A stretch of DNA of 64,000 bases from Amblyomma americanum. Lineage: Eukaryota; Arthropoda; Arachnida; Ixodida; Ixodidae. Under the pieces are notes generated by a model. The model saw only the letters and a program-made list of their open reading frames with translations, was not told the DNA's origin and did no database searches. The DNA lies in assembly GCF_052857255.1 (NCBI RefSeq), contig NC_135498.1:88096639-88160638 (forward strand), read 5' to 3'. This document shows positions 36,471 to 47,890 of the stretch, piece after piece (position 1 is the stretch's first letter; each line of letters begins with the position of its first letter). The position numbers were made by a program, and so were the translations under genes.

Positions 36471-38454
36471 GCAATGAGCAAAAATGTGTTTTCTAGCGCA
36501 AGCGACATAGCCACAGCGATCATGCGCACTCAAAAATGCCCCCCCCCCCCCCCCCCCCCTCTTATAGTCCACGTACTGAGAGCTCTAAAAAGCCACAAAG
36601 TCGACTCGCTTGCTATGCCCAAGTTTATCTGCGCACATATCGTGCGCTAATCGGCATTCTCAAAGCGCCTCCGAGGCTCGAGCTAGCCCTTCGAGACTGT
36701 CTTCATATGACACGCTAAATCCCATGCGAAACCCAATTCAGATCTCTTGCTCCACACCATTCGAAAAGCAGCAAGCTAATCTGCTCTGTCGGAATGGCGT
36801 GAGTTGCTTTCTTGAGGTCAGAGTTGAAAACGACTTCTCCACTCACTTGGAATTCGACATCCCCGACGAAAAATCCTCCGATAAATGTAGAGACGGCAGT
36901 GGCTACGACGAATGGAACTGCGCGTCGCGTGTCCCTTCGATGGGTTCGGAGCGGAAGCCGTCCAAACTCACCTGTCCGTGAGGAAGCGGTCGCGATAGAG
37001 ATCGACGCGGGCACATTTTAGAGTGTTATATACGTACGGAAAACAATCAAAGACCCGGAACACTAATTCGAAAAATGGCGCAAAATCGGAGCGCTTTTGC
37101 GAAACGACGCGAAGCAGCGTCGGCCAGCCTCCTCCTCTCCCGGCGCGCAGTAAATAGATCGAGGCAGGCACTTTCGCAACACCCATCAAGCGTGTGAAGG
37201 GTGCTCTCCCAGGGCGGCCCTATTTCCGGAGGGCAAAACAGAAAACCGCCGCACTTGCCCGTATTAGTTGATCAACTCCTAGTAGTGGCGTACCATAAAA
37301 CCCAAGCCACTAAATGATCCAAAATTAGAATGTAAGCATTTGTCGCGCCACCTCTTGGTTAATAATCGAACTATGCAAATCAAACAAATTGAAGCTTTAT
37401 TTCTGTGAACGTTGTTATTAGATGCCCCCAGGGAGCACTTGCTACCGCAAGGCCCCACACACTGTGCAATACAAATGGACGCACTTTGAAGCGGTTTCAC
37501 AGCTGCTGTGCTAAACAACTCGAGGCAACCAGCACTGCGCGGAAAGCACTCCGGTGGAAGTGGCAAGGAGAAAGAGAGGCCGTTCCGCGCTCTGCACATT
37601 TTCCGCATCATCACTCGTCGAGCTGATAGCTGGCAGCTTCTTCTGTTCCTGCTGGCGCCCGGGCCGCGCTCACGGGCGCCTGAACCAGCCACGCTTTCCA
37701 TTCCTTTCCTCCATGCAGCGTGCGCCGGTGCATAGTAGGGCCGCGGCAGGTGTGCTTAAACACGGCAACACTCCAGGTAGGGCGTCCGCCTTCCTTTTGC
37801 TACGGCCAGATTATTATGAAAATGTTTTAAGACATCAAAAGCATTACTTCCGAGGTTCGGCTGTCGTGGCCAGGCGGATACATTGTTCAAGCATATTTTG
37901 TGTATAATTGAATTATTAATATATATTTGTTCTGATCAACCTGTACTGAATATAGTGAAACACGCTGTACAACCGTGACGTGATAAGCAGCGCAGGAGGT
38001 AAAAAATGGTCATAGATAACGCTGCGCGTATACTCGTTCGTTTACAGAGTCATGTTTCATTGGCAGCATAGTCGATCACAGTCCACCACATCACAGCTGG
38101 CCCATTTTTCCCGTGCTCTTGGTAGAGTCCTGATTAGTCGTACAGCGATCGCTTCTTTGCCTGGCAATGTGTGAGGAGATTCTCACGAACGCTGGTTGCG
38201 TCATCGGATCGAATGCATGCGATCGCACTGGACTAACGTGACGATCTTGTTCTTGCTTCAGCTTACCGGTTTTTCATGCGTGGTCGCCGATTCGAATGTG
38301 CGCCCTCAACTTCTGCCTGTCCTTTCCTGGTGTTTGAGCTTGCCTTTAAAATGCCTGCATAATATAGAGTACAGGCCACCGAGCGTCCATGCCGCGTACG
38401 AGACATCACAATCGAGCGGGATATTCACAATACATTTTTAAAAATTCCCGCTGT

Positions 38455-38790
38455 AATTCGCACTTCGCGGCGGCGCGCGGTGCCAGGCTTCCGCGCGAAA
38501 CCTGGCATACGACGTCACTTGGTGCAAATGTCGTCAGTAGCCGAGGGTTATCATTGATTCAAAGCGCGAAATTCTTTCAGACGCCACGCGCTACCGCAGC
38601 CGCGGCCACTCCGCGCGTCGCAGCCGGCGGATGTACGGGAGGGGCCGGGTGAGTGGGGGCGACGGAGGAGCGCCGCCTTTTTGGCGTGCGAGAGGAGAGG
38701 GAAAGGCGCGAAGACCCGGAAGTTCGAATTTTGTTAGCATATAACTCAGCGTCCACGAAACGCATTGAAAGAATTCTTGCTCGAGGATAA
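38455..38790 (-). repeat. Diverged copy of the AAAGGGGCTC-type element
   Basis: On the minus strand it shares with 40860-41130 the words GCTGAGTTATNTG, GTCTTCGCGCCTTTCCCTCT and GCGTCTGAAAGAAT in order. The ends are not preserved. Confidence 0.5.
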
Positions 38791-38861
38791 TTATGAAGCG
38801 GCGTCCCTTAACAGTCCATACATATCGCAGCTTTATTGAGAGTCGCTTTCTGGGGTCCTGT

Positions 38862-39955
38862 TTAATACTAGGGCGATAAACAGCTGTTCCCGGCTTTGCG
38901 CTTTTATTTCGTTACCAGCGATTCCCGCTGCCAGCCGCACCTCAAAGGACTTCTGTTGCTGGCCAAAACTGCTGACGCAGTTTCTGCCCTAATGCGGCAA
39001 CGTTCTGCTTTTTATTCTTATCGTTCATTGTCTTTACTTATCTTTGTGCCGCATGCATTAATATAGCATGTTTGACTGGCTAGGAATTAATCATCCTTAG
39101 GTGGGCAGCGCTGAAATAGTGGGCAAACAAAAAGAGCACGAAGCGACACGAGTGCACTCACAAATACACAACAGCGCTGGTCGTCGTTTACTGGTGGGGC
39201 GCCTCACATACAGGCCCAAAGCTCTACAGGCCGAACACTTTTGTTGTGCTTATTGCGCTAAAAAGTTAAAACCGCGGATGACGTAAATGATAAAGGCAAT
39301 TCGATCATCACTGCAAAGCTGAGGTCACGAAAAGTGCTGGAAAGCCATGTCACGCTGTGCTGTACCCGGTGGCTTCCACGTAGGGTTTTAAATTTCGCGC
39401 CAAGGCCCACAGGCTTGTCATTCACCGGCCGGGGAGTGGCTGGGAATGACAGAACAGATTATCAACGAGCTACTACGGGCGTGAAAAAGCCTCCACTGAG
39501 ACTGGTTGTCTCCCCACCTTCCATCTCCGGCATGGTCTAGTGGTTAGGATACCTGGCTTTTCACCCAGGAGGCCCGGGTTCGATTCCCGGTGTCGGAATG
39601 TTTTTTTTTTTCTTGACGCAGCCTTTTTTTGTCTTGTCGTTGTCAGTATGCAGGTCGCACCTATACCTGGTGCCCCTCTAGTTTTCTGCGAACTTTCGGT
39701 ACCAAATCGGCCAACGTGGCGTCGCGCAGCTCGTGGGTAGGAAGAAAATTCTGATGGTTGCCCCGCAGTCACGACTGTCGAAACGGAGGAGGTGTTTCTT
39801 GTTTACTCGGGAGAACTCATTCCCGGAGAAAAAAAAAAAAAGACGGAAACATTATCCCTGCCCTCAACGCGGCGACACCAAGGGTTCAATTTTCCGGCAA
39901 AAAAAAAAAAAAGAGCGCACTGGAAATGCGGTTCTGTGTATATATGAAAAAAACG
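38862..39955 (+). repeat. Segmental duplication unit, copy 1 (contains tRNA-Glu-like gene)
   Basis: Matches 43491-44573 from TTAATACTAGGGCGATAAAC to GAAATGCGGTTCTGTG with high identity and small indels. Matched words include ATTCCCGCTGCCAGCCGCAC, GGTCGTCGTTTACTGGTGGG, the tRNA and CTGCCCTCAACGCGGCGACA. Copies are in direct orientation, 4.6 kb apart. Confidence 0.92.
39526..39598 (+). tRNA. tRNA-Glu-like, anticodon loop with one extra base (probable pseudogene)
   Basis: Same arms as the 29.5-kb gene, but the anticodon loop is eight nucleotides (CCTGG-CTTTTCAC-CCAGG) because of one extra T. The intended anticodon would be UUC. Boxes A and B and a T-run terminator (TGTTTTTTTTTTTC) are intact, so it may still be transcribed. 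An eight-base loop would be expected to impair decoding; a homopolymer sequencing error is the alternative. Confidence 0.8.
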
Positions 39956-40010
39956 CTTCGAACGTGAACGTTAGTGTAATCGACGTGGAACTAAAACTAG
40001 CGCTGCTGTT

Positions 40011-40215
40011 GAACCCCCGGGATAGAACCGGCGTCGAATGCCGGCCGCGGCGGTCGAATTTCAATGGAGGCAAATTGCTGGAGTGCCATGAACACTGTGC
40101 GATGTTAGTACACGTTAAAGAGCCCCAGGTGGTCGAAATGATCCGAAGCCCTTCATTACGGCGTCCCTCATAGCCCGAGTCGCTTTGGGACGTTAAACCC
40201 CCATAAACCATTCCA
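40011..40215 (+). repeat. tRNA-derived SINE, family 2, copy d
   Basis: Degraded head (CGTCGAATGCCGGCCGCGGC), then GTCGAATTTCAATGGAGGCA, GAGCCCCAGGTGGTCGAAAT and TACGGCGTCCCTCATAGCCC, ending CGCTTTGGGACGTTAAACCC. It is followed by an A-run and (AAT)n. Confidence 0.75.
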
Positions 40216-40245
40216 GCATTTCCTCCCCCCCCCCAAAAAAAAAAC

Positions 40246-40264
40246 AATTAATAATAATAATAAC

Positions 40265-40357
<93 letters not shown>

Positions 40358-40360
40358 TAC
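40246..40360 (+). repeat. (AAT)n microsatellite, tail of SINE
   Basis: About 35 AAT units with one interruption, directly 3' of the SINE at 40011-40215. Confidence 0.95.
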
Positions 40361-40454
40361 AGGGACTGGCGCTTTGGAAAACGAAGAGGTGGCCGCCACG
40401 CGCCGGGTATAGAACGTTGAAGGCTCAGTGGCAGAGCGGACGTGTTGTTCGCTC

Positions 40455-40562
40455 ATTACAAAACATAAAACTGGGCAGGGGACAAGACAATGGAGAGAAG
40501 GAGCTCGTCCTGTTTGCTTCTCTCCAATGTCTTGTCCCCTGCTCACTTTTGTGCTTTGTAAT
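40455..40562. repeat. Foldback sequence with arms of about 45 bp
   Basis: ATTACAAAACATAAAACTGG and CAGGGGACAAGACAATGGAG on the left are mirrored by CTCCAATGTCTTGTCCCCTG and TTTTGTGCTTTGTAAT on the right with a few mismatches; the turn is AAGGAGCTCGTCC. Confidence 0.7.
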
Positions 40563-40803
40563 CATGTCATACCAACTAGCACCTCATTGCTCACTCTTGG
40601 AGTTTGTTCGGTGGTCGTCGCCGCTCATAGGGACTCGAGCCATACGCAATAAATGTGTGTCGCATATAGCGCCCGCATCAGAAACCAAACCGAAGAGACT
40701 ACGACAAACGGTTCAGCCGCAATTTTCATACGAATATTTGTAAACACGTGGAATTGGGGGTACATAGGTCACCGGTTCGAATCAATGCCACGAGCTACGC
40801 TTT

Positions 40804-41333
40804 TAAAGGGGCTCTGAAAGGGGCTCTAATAAAGTTGCAGAATGGCTGCGATGTTAAAAGCACGCCTCTTCACGAATATTGTCTAGCAAAAAATTTTCTA
40901 ATGCGCTTGGTAGAAGCTGAGTTATCTGTAGTCAAAATTTGTATTTCAGCGTCTTCGCGCCTTTCCCTCTCCTATCGTCACTTTTTGCACGCTGGAAGGT
41001 GGGCGCTCACCCGCTGTCCCCACCTTCGAGGGGCGCACCTTCCTGACCCCCCAGAGCAACGCGGCTTATTGGCCGCGGCCTTGGTAGCTGCCTGACGTCT
41101 GAAAGAATCTAACCAATGGCCACCTCTCAACATGTACACGTAGATGCGAGCGACGGAGGAGAGTGCGAACATGAAAAAGTCGCCGGGAAGGGCTCGCCAA
41201 CTTTCGCGCGCGACTGTTGGTCCTCTGCTGCGTCTAGAAGTGTACTATTTGGCTCAGCTTTTCATGACAACAAAATGCAGTGATTAAGTGAGTTGATGTG
41301 CTTTCCTCGGAATGTGTTCCTGGAGCCCCTTTA
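40804..41333 (+). mobile_element. MITE-like element with AAAGGGGCTC ends
   Basis: Starts TTAAAGGGGCTCTGAAAGGGG and ends CTGGAGCCCCTTTAG, giving about 10-bp terminal inverted repeats 530 bp apart. The body is shared with the diverged copy at 38455-38790. Not identified. Confidence 0.5.
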
Positions 41334-41429
41334 GCTACAGTGTTCGGGGTGCTGCCATACGATTTCGCGTTTCATGCAGCATGAACTTACTACATAAGTT
41401 AGTCAATAGGCGCCCGTGAGCTGTTCGAT

Positions 41430-41520
41430 ATCAAACACGTCAAATAACCCCATGTAGTCTAAATTAATTCGCAGTCTTCTACTACGGCACCTCTCCTGGC
41501 GTACGTTAAACCCAACAATT
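41430..41520 (+). repeat. SINE family 2, short fragment
   Basis: CTACTACGGCACCTCTCC and ACGTTAAACCCAACAATTTA correspond to the 3' third of the family. Confidence 0.45.
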
Positions 41521-42204
41521 TATTCTGAAGTACTTACTTAGACAGTTTGAACTCTACATTTATTTATGCATATACCTACATCGCCCATGGCGCGTTATTC
41601 TAGGGGGATTACAAACATAGTAATATAGAAAAGTCAAGGAGAAAAAACACAACAACAACAACAACAAATAACACAAAATAATATAACCAACATAACGAAA
41701 CTCGTTGAGAACACACTTCAAGCAGAGCTGAGGAAAACATTATGGAAGAATATTGAGAAGTCTTTCAGGCAGACGATTCCATTCCTTTATCGTGAAAGTG
41801 AAAAAGGAATGGCCAAGAACATTTGTGGGGCAACCAATCTCTCTTACTTTTTTTCGGGTAGTCTGATGCTTGAGAAGAACGATCGACTTTTGTCATTTGA
41901 ATAATGCACGGTACATTCCTCACCGGACACACATCACAATGGAAAAAAAACAATGGAATATAATGGATTATGTCGTACCAAAAGGAACTGCGTCAAAACA
42001 TCCCTGACAAAGCCGCCTCATCATGACCACGGTGATGCTTGCTGTCGATACCACGGCAGTCACACGAGCGTTTTGAGTTTTAATCGGGGATAGCCTGGAG
42101 GCACATGGAGTCGCTGCCATCGAGCTAACCAATGCCAGTCCAACTGCCTTCGAGCTTCACTTGAGCGTACGTAAAGCGCGAAAAAACAAAAGTGTAACTT
42201 TTAA

Positions 42205-42420
42205 ATTGTGGGGTTTAACGCCCCGAAGCGACACATGAGGGCGCGCAGTAGTGGAGGGCTCCGGATTAATTTAGTCTACCTGGTGTCATCTAGCGTGCGC
42301 TGACACCGTACAGCACACGTCCGTTTTGGATTTCGAAATGTGGCCGTTGCTGCCAGAATCCAACCCGCTACCTTGGAATTAGAAGCCAGATGCCAAAGCC
42401 ACTGAGCTACTGTGGCAGGT
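42205..42420 (-). repeat. tRNA-derived SINE, family 2, copy e (diverged)
   Basis: Minus-strand head TGCCACAGTAGCTCAGTGGC (A box) and GCGGGTTGGATTCTGGC (degenerate B box), body ATTTCGAAATCCAAAACGG, end GGGGCGTTAAACCCCACAAT. Confidence 0.65.
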
Positions 42421-42964
42421 AATGAACCATACGCTAGCGTAAATGTGTACTACAAGAATGCATATTCGATTAAAAGTTCCGTGAAAATAAGAAAACCAGA
42501 TTTAAGACTACGTTAGGATATAGGTTCATGCCCGTGGCTGAGCAGCATCAGCAAGGAACGCGCGCTGGTTAGACTACTTGCACCTTTCGCCATCAGCTGA
42601 AACCCAGAACGGACTGGGCGATACTCTGCCGTGGTTTTGATCCTGAAATATTCTGACCTCGCAAAGGGTAGATGAAAGCTCTGAACTTCGTGCAGCATTA
42701 TAATTTGATATAATTTATAAGTTCAGTCCCACTCTTTCCGTCATGCACAAACCAGCCCCAGACAACAGCAAAAAAAAAAAAATCCCACTTATTCAGAAAT
42801 TCCATACTTACGATATACAGTCAACACCCGATGTATACTTCGTAGTCGCTACACAGAATCGCATCGCAAATTTCGTGCTATATTGGGCGATATTAAGAAA
42901 AATATAGTGCAGTGACCGCACCCGTAAATAGTTCGCAAAGGACAAAATTTCTGGCTTTTAGTAT

Positions 42965-43150
42965 ACCGGGTGTCCCAGCTAACTAGAGCCAAGGGTTAAA
43001 AAATAAACTATTAGAGACAGGCAAGTGAAACCAGTTGCATATTAGTGACAGCCATCATTAGAGACAGGCGAGTGGAACCAGTTGCATATTAGTCACAGCC
43101 ATCATGCGCACCACAGGCAATTTTTTGAATCGCAATTAATTAATAGTTTA
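42965..43150 (+). repeat. Element end 'CCGGGTGTCCCAGCTAACTA' with internal tandem duplication
   Basis: A TIR-like start at about 42966 is followed by two copies (43010-43056 and about 43060-43105) of ATTAGAGACAGGC(A/G)AGTG with CCAGTTGCATATTAGT(G/C)AC. No matching right end was found, so this may be half of a larger DNA element. Confidence 0.5.
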
Positions 43151-43189
43151 ATTAAGTTTGATTATCGTATATGTAGCCCGCGCATACAG

Positions 43190-43440
43190 CAGGGGAGGCA
43201 TACTTTTATGAGCATCCGCCTCTCATCCGGGAGGTGTGGGGTTCGATCCCCAGTGCCACTGGGTACCCACCGGTGATACAGTTGGTACAAGCACTCCACT
43301 GGCCTGTTGCTCGGCTTATCTGGGATGAAATGCCTGTCCAATGGGTCTCGATCCCACATTGTTTGAACGCAAGTACCTTGGGCCATGGCGTCCTTTGGAA
43401 AAAGCTGTTCTTGCGCCATAAAAATGTCATCATCACAATC
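43190..43440 (+). repeat. SINE-like element with B box (family 4)
   Basis: GCATCCGCCTCTCATCCGGG plus GTGGGGTTCGATCCCCAGTG resembles an anticodon arm and T-arm/B box of a tRNA. An unrelated 170-bp body (ATGCCTGTCCAATGGGTCTC) follows, with an end containing ATCATCAC. Single copy in this window, so family status is inferred. Confidence 0.5.
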
Positions 43441-43490
43441 TGTATAGCCCGTAGGCTCTTACACGGAATTTACGGCACATGGTTGCGGTA

Positions 43491-44573
43491 TTAATACTAG
43501 GGCGATAAACAGCTTAGTTCCCGGCTTTGCACTTTTATTTCGTTACCAGGAATTCCCGCTGCCAGCCGCACCTCAAAGGAGTGCTGTTGCTGGTCAAAAC
43601 TGCTGACGCATTTTCTGCCCTAATGAGGCAACGTTCTGCTTTTTATTATTATCGTTCATTGTCTTTACTTATCTTTGTGCCGCATGCATTAATATAGCAT
43701 GTTTGACTGGCTAGGAATTAATCATCCTTAGGTGGGCAGCGGTGAAATAGTGGGCAAACAAAAAGAGCATGAAGCGACACGAGTGCACTCACAAATACAC
43801 AACAGCGCTGGTCGTCGTTTACTGGTGGGGCGCCCCACATACAGGCCCAAAGCTCTACAGGCCGAACACTTTTTGTTGTGCTTATTGCGCTAAAAGTTAA
43901 AACCGCGCATGACGTAAACGATAAAGGCAATTCGCTCAGAATTGCTAAGCTGAGATCACTAAAACTGCTGGAAAGCCATGTCACGTGGTGCTGCACCCGG
44001 TAGCTTCCACGTAGGGTTTTAAATTTCGCGCCAGGGTCCAGAGGCTTTTCATTCACCGGTTGGGGAGTGACTGGAAGTGACAGAATAAGTTATCGACGAG
44101 GTACTACGGGCGTGAAAAAGCCTCCACTGAGACTGGTTGACGCCTCGCCTTCCATCTCCGGCATGGTCTAGTGGTTAGGATACCTGGCTCTCACCCAGGA
44201 GGCCCGGGTTCGATTCCCGGTGTCGGAATATTTTTTTTTTGACGCAGCCTTTTTTTTTGCCTTTTGTCGTCGTCAGTATGCAGGTCACCCTATACCTGGT
44301 GCCCCTTTAGTTTTCTGCGAACTTTCGGTAACAAATCAGCCAACGTGGCGTCGCGCAGCTCGTGGGTTGGAACAAAATTCTGATCGTTGCCCCGCAGTCA
44401 CGCCTGTCGAAACGGAGGGGGTGTTTGTTGTTTACTCGGGAGAACTCACTCCCGGAGAAAAAAAATAAAAAGATGGAAACTTTATCCCTGCCCTCAACGC
44501 GGCGACACCAACGGTTCAAATTTCCCCCAAATAGCGCGAACTGCAAATGCGGTTCTAGGCATGAATAAAAAAA
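43491..44573 (+). repeat. Segmental duplication unit, copy 2 (contains tRNA-Glu CUC)
   Basis: Direct-orientation counterpart of 38862-39955. Outside the unit the flanks differ completely. Confidence 0.92.
44157..44228 (+). tRNA. tRNA-Glu (CUC)
   Basis: Complete 72-nt cloverleaf: acceptor TCCGGCA / TGTCGGA, anticodon arm CCTGG-CTCTCAC-CCAGG with anticodon CTC, T-arm CCGGG-TTCGATT-CCCGG, discriminator A, then a T-run terminator. It differs from the UUC gene at 29.5 kb essentially in the wobble base and one D-loop base, and from its duplicate at 39.5 kb by lacking the loop insertion. Confidence 0.92.
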
Positions 44574-44946
44574 AAGTTGCCGCCACCGTCTGGAAGACGT
44601 TGAAGTAACGGGCGTTAGCTGCTTAGTTTACTAGAACTGATATGAATGAGATTGAGGTACACCAATAGAAATACGACTTTGTACGTTCATTTTTCCATAT
44701 GATAATTATCGGCCGACATATTGGATTTATAAGTGACGTCACCAAGCAATCACTAATTCGATATACTAATGACGTCACCAGTCGACCAGCAATTGGGTTG
44801 CTATATCGGTTTACTATGGAGGGCCGCCATATTGAGTTCCCCGGACTTGGAAAATTTCACGCCGAAGGGTGGTGGTAGCAGACCCCAATAAATCGAGAAA
44901 CGTGATGAGTAAGAGCTACCGCTCTTAATATTGCTGCTGGTTTAGC

Positions 44947-45203
44947 TCAGGTTAGCTCTTCTTGTGACTTCTTAGTCAGAAAGGGGTCATCAACGGGAAT
45001 GTGTTTAAGCTTGCTGAGCAAGAAACGGCTGACATTGTGTTGCCACGAGCCCTTCTCGCTAACAATGGTCCTAAATGGCTTTTGTGCGTTTTTGCCGAGA
45101 AGAAAACATCCAGGGAATCCTTTGAGCTGGCATTGATGGCAGTTGCCAAAGACGACAACTGCAGGCTGCTGCAGAAGGCGATAAATTTTGTTTTCACCCT
45201 GGC
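44947..45203 (-). mobile_element. Penelope-like element, reverse-transcriptase fragment (inverted part)
   Basis: The minus-strand frame contains NAQKPFRTIVSEKGSWQHNV and SRFLLSKLKHIPVDDPFL, matching the 'KP.R.IVSe.GtW...vs.fL...L' motif of Penelope-like reverse transcriptases. The catalytic palm is absent. The frame abuts the GIY-YIG part on the opposite strand. Confidence 0.65.
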
Positions 45204-45690
45204 TTGGCTTCGTTTTACGCGCACAAAAATGTACACCAACTCTCCCACAACCTAAAAAAAAAAGTGGCTGGCAGGCACCGTGTGCCCTTAATGTTCTCAG
45301 CACCCACAAGCTATCTAAGCTATGCCCTCGCATCACGGGTTGTGTCGGTAGGGGCTGCAACAAAAAAACATGGGATCGCCTACACTAAATGTGCAATAGG
45401 AGTGGTGTACTGCATTCCCCTCTCATGTGGCTCTTCATACGTTGGCCAAACCGGCCGCTGTATTATTGACCGGCTACGGGAGCATGCCAAAAACAACGAA
45501 AACAATGACACTAGTGCTAATCTCGTGCGTCACCTTGCTTCGTGCACGTGTAGGGCAAGGTTGGAGAAGACCACGATTCTACGCAAGAGCGGCAATGATT
45601 AGGCTGGGCTCGTTCTAGAGGCTTATTATATCCGTAAGCTGTCCGATCGTTGTGTCAGTGACACGTCTGTACACGTGCCTTTTTAGATTC
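45204..45690 (+). mobile_element. Penelope-like element, GIY-YIG endonuclease fragment
   Basis: Plus-strand frame reads LKKKVAGRHRVPLMFSAPT, then after a diverged patch KCAIGVVYCIPLSCGSSYVG and QTGRCIIDRLREHAKN. 'GVVY.IPL.CG..YVGQTGR....RL.EH' is the GIY-YIG nuclease core typical of Penelope-like elements in arthropods. Frames before and after need small shifts, so it is a remnant. The segment ends in TTCTTTTTTTATT near 45685. Confidence 0.8.
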
Positions 45691-45964
45691 TTTTTTTATT
45701 AACTTGTGCGCGTGACTGATGTGCGGTTTTTGTGCCTTTTCCACGCGCATGCTCGACATTCTGTTCCTATATATCCCCTGTACCAAAGCATGAATAAACA
45801 GTTGGTAGTAGCGCTCGTGAACCTGTTTTTGTGTCCGTTACTCTGTGCCTCGTCCGGTATTTTGCGCTTCCTAGTTAACAACAAGCATCGAACGTGAGCC
45901 CTGATTTTCAAATTCTCGGTCGGAAGTGTGGTTCCTAGTACTGAACACCAAACATGCGCATTTG

Positions 45965-46170
45965 AAAGCATGGTGAGTCGGCTTTCCTGCATGACGTATT
46001 TGTAAAATGGCGCCGCTGCGCGTGGTATCGTCGCCGAAATCAGGTTAACTACTTCTACGTCATCAAATACACCAATAGCGCCAGTATTTAATGCATGAGA
46101 AGCGAGAGAAACGCCATTTTATAAATACACGATGATGCGGGAAAGCCACCTCAACGGGCTTTCATATGTC
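45965..46170. repeat. Foldback sequence with arms of about 45 bp
   Basis: TGGTGAGTCGGCTTTCCTGC and GACGTATTTGTAAAATGGCG on the left mirror CGCCATTTTATAAATACACG and GCGGGAAAGCCACCTCAACG on the right with several mismatches. The centre includes CGTCATCAAATACACCAATA. Confidence 0.6.
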
Positions 46171-46493
46171 TTTTTGACGTTCAATGTTTTGAGAAACTTT
46201 ACTCATTAGGAAAATTTAAGAACAAAGCACATCTTCTATGTTGACGGCCATCAGTTTCGCAATACAACTTCGCCTCCTAAAATCAAAAATGAGAAAGTTT
46301 ATTAGTTAATTTCAGTCAATTCATCCTCTAATTATTGATTCATATGAGGTACATCAGGTCCACCTTGCTGTACAGTCCAAGCTCTATGGACCGCACCGAC
46401 GTATCTCACACAGTTTTAGAGCGAAAGCTCTACTTCCCGAGTAAAGCTGCAAACGCCGCGCCATCGCTGAAGCATTGACCTTGACCTTGACCT

Positions 46494-46825
46494 TGAATGA
46501 ATGAATAAATAAATATTGACGCGACTGAGATTTGAACCCGTAGCGCTGCGAACAGATCAGCTTCCATTGTCAGTGCTCGAGAGCTCACCGCATTTTTCTT
46601 CCTTATTAATTAGGCTATCGCCGCAGCCTGTCACGCCTCGTATTAAACTGCAACACAATCTCGCGCCGCGCGTAGCACGTCGTCGTCTTCAACAACTTCC
46701 GTCTGCGGCGCGACCAGATCAGATCAACTTAACCTCGATCAGAGCTTAACTCAAGTCTCATATCGTCGCCAGACGTGCCGACGACCCAGCGAAGCAAAAC
46801 ATTGAGCTAATCAGGCTAACCACAT
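46494..46825 (-). repeat. SINE-like family 3, copy b
   Basis: Reverse-complement counterpart of 28033-28340, with a better B box (GGGTTCAAATCTC on minus, about 46527) and an (ATTT/ATTC)n tail at 46494-46512. Confidence 0.65.
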
Positions 46826-47789
46826 GCTCCCCCGTGCACGTCTACTCGGTTTACGTTTAAACCGCAACATTAAAAAAATAAAGATCTGTAAAAGTTTAAA
46901 AAAATCACTGGCATTAGGTGCATATGAAAGTCCTTCATCTGTGCTCCATTACGTTGTTTGCGAGCACGCGTATCAAAGAATAGGTGTATATTGCGAGACA
47001 TTTGTCGGTAACTTCTTGCGCCGGCGCTACCCTGCGCTACCTTCTTTTCGGTCAAGAAGGCGAGCCCGGTTCTGTATTGGACATCGAAAGCTTTTAACCC
47101 TCGTTTTCGACAAACTCGGGCGAGCATCGTTCGGGAACCGTGGCGAAGCGGGTGCGGAAAGTCGACGACGAACCCGAAGCGAACTTGGCGAAATTTTCCG
47201 CCCGCAGAGTAAAGGAACCGGCGCACGGCGAGCGGAGGCAAGCCTACGGGTGTGTTGCTGGTAAGTACTGCAACATCAACGTTGGAGCGTGGGCTGCTGC
47301 TCGAATCAAGGTGCGGACAGAGTACATATGAAGAGAACAACGGACCTGTCAATTTTTTTTCTTATGCCGTATATTAATCGTGCGCAGATCAAAACATCTC
47401 GTTTAGTTTTATATTCCGGAACTAACGACGTAAAACGGCTTGCACCGGGAGACAACGAACTCCAGGAAAACTTATCCGAGACGCGCTGAATCGGGTCACT
47501 TATCATTCATACACGTAGAACTTGCACTCTCCAGGGTACAGACACGAACCCGTAATACGCCCATCGAAATGTGGAATACCTTTCGAGTGTGCCAGTCTTC
47601 TATTGTTCCGAGCGCGGTAGAGAGCAGTGATTCGAGTTGCATAGCTCGCAGATAGCGAGACGTAGTTCACTGTCCCAACTGCCCGGAGATAAGGGCGGGT
47701 GAAGAGCACGTTCTAAATGCATGTAAAGCTGCCATTAGACCTCCCCTTATTTCCCTTACCCTTACCCTTCGTCTTACTCTTGCACTATA
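46826..47789. other. Intergenic with CpG-rich patch (47020-47265)
   Basis: CpG-rich open frames end at a donor-like GCTG|GTAAGTAC at 47261. A first exon is conceivable (…KFSARRVKEPAHGERRQAYG…), but no ATG in good context and no recognised protein, so not called. Confidence 0.3.
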
Positions 47790-47890
47790 GACACGAATAC
47801 GCCTATACGAGAGTAAAAAGAGAATAAGCTGTCCTCGGCGCTAGATAACAGCTTATTCCCTTTTTACTCCTTTCTGTTTGGAGTGTGAAG
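47790..47890. repeat. MITE fragment, 'ACTCTAAAC' family
   Basis: GAGAGTAAAAAGAGAATAAG, CTGTCCTCGGCGCTAGATAA and TTATTCCCTTTTTACTCCTT form a compact inverted repeat, and the end TTTCTGTTTGGAGTGTGAAG matches the terminal words of 5235-5505. Confidence 0.6.

Larger units (their letters stand above)
35129..38454. other. Intergenic, no supported gene
   Basis: Holds the G-run (35660), C-run (36540), a SINE fragment (36420) and short basic ORFs without domains. A moderately GC-rich patch lies at 37500-37740. Confidence 0.5.

Noticed and set aside
41640..41960. Possible LINE remnant after the (AAC)n run
   Set aside because: Neither strand gave a motif I could name with confidence.
46824..47264. 146-codon plus-strand ORF ending at a donor-like site
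   Set aside because: Basic, compositionally driven; no recognised protein, and the ORF starts in an AT-rich repeat border.
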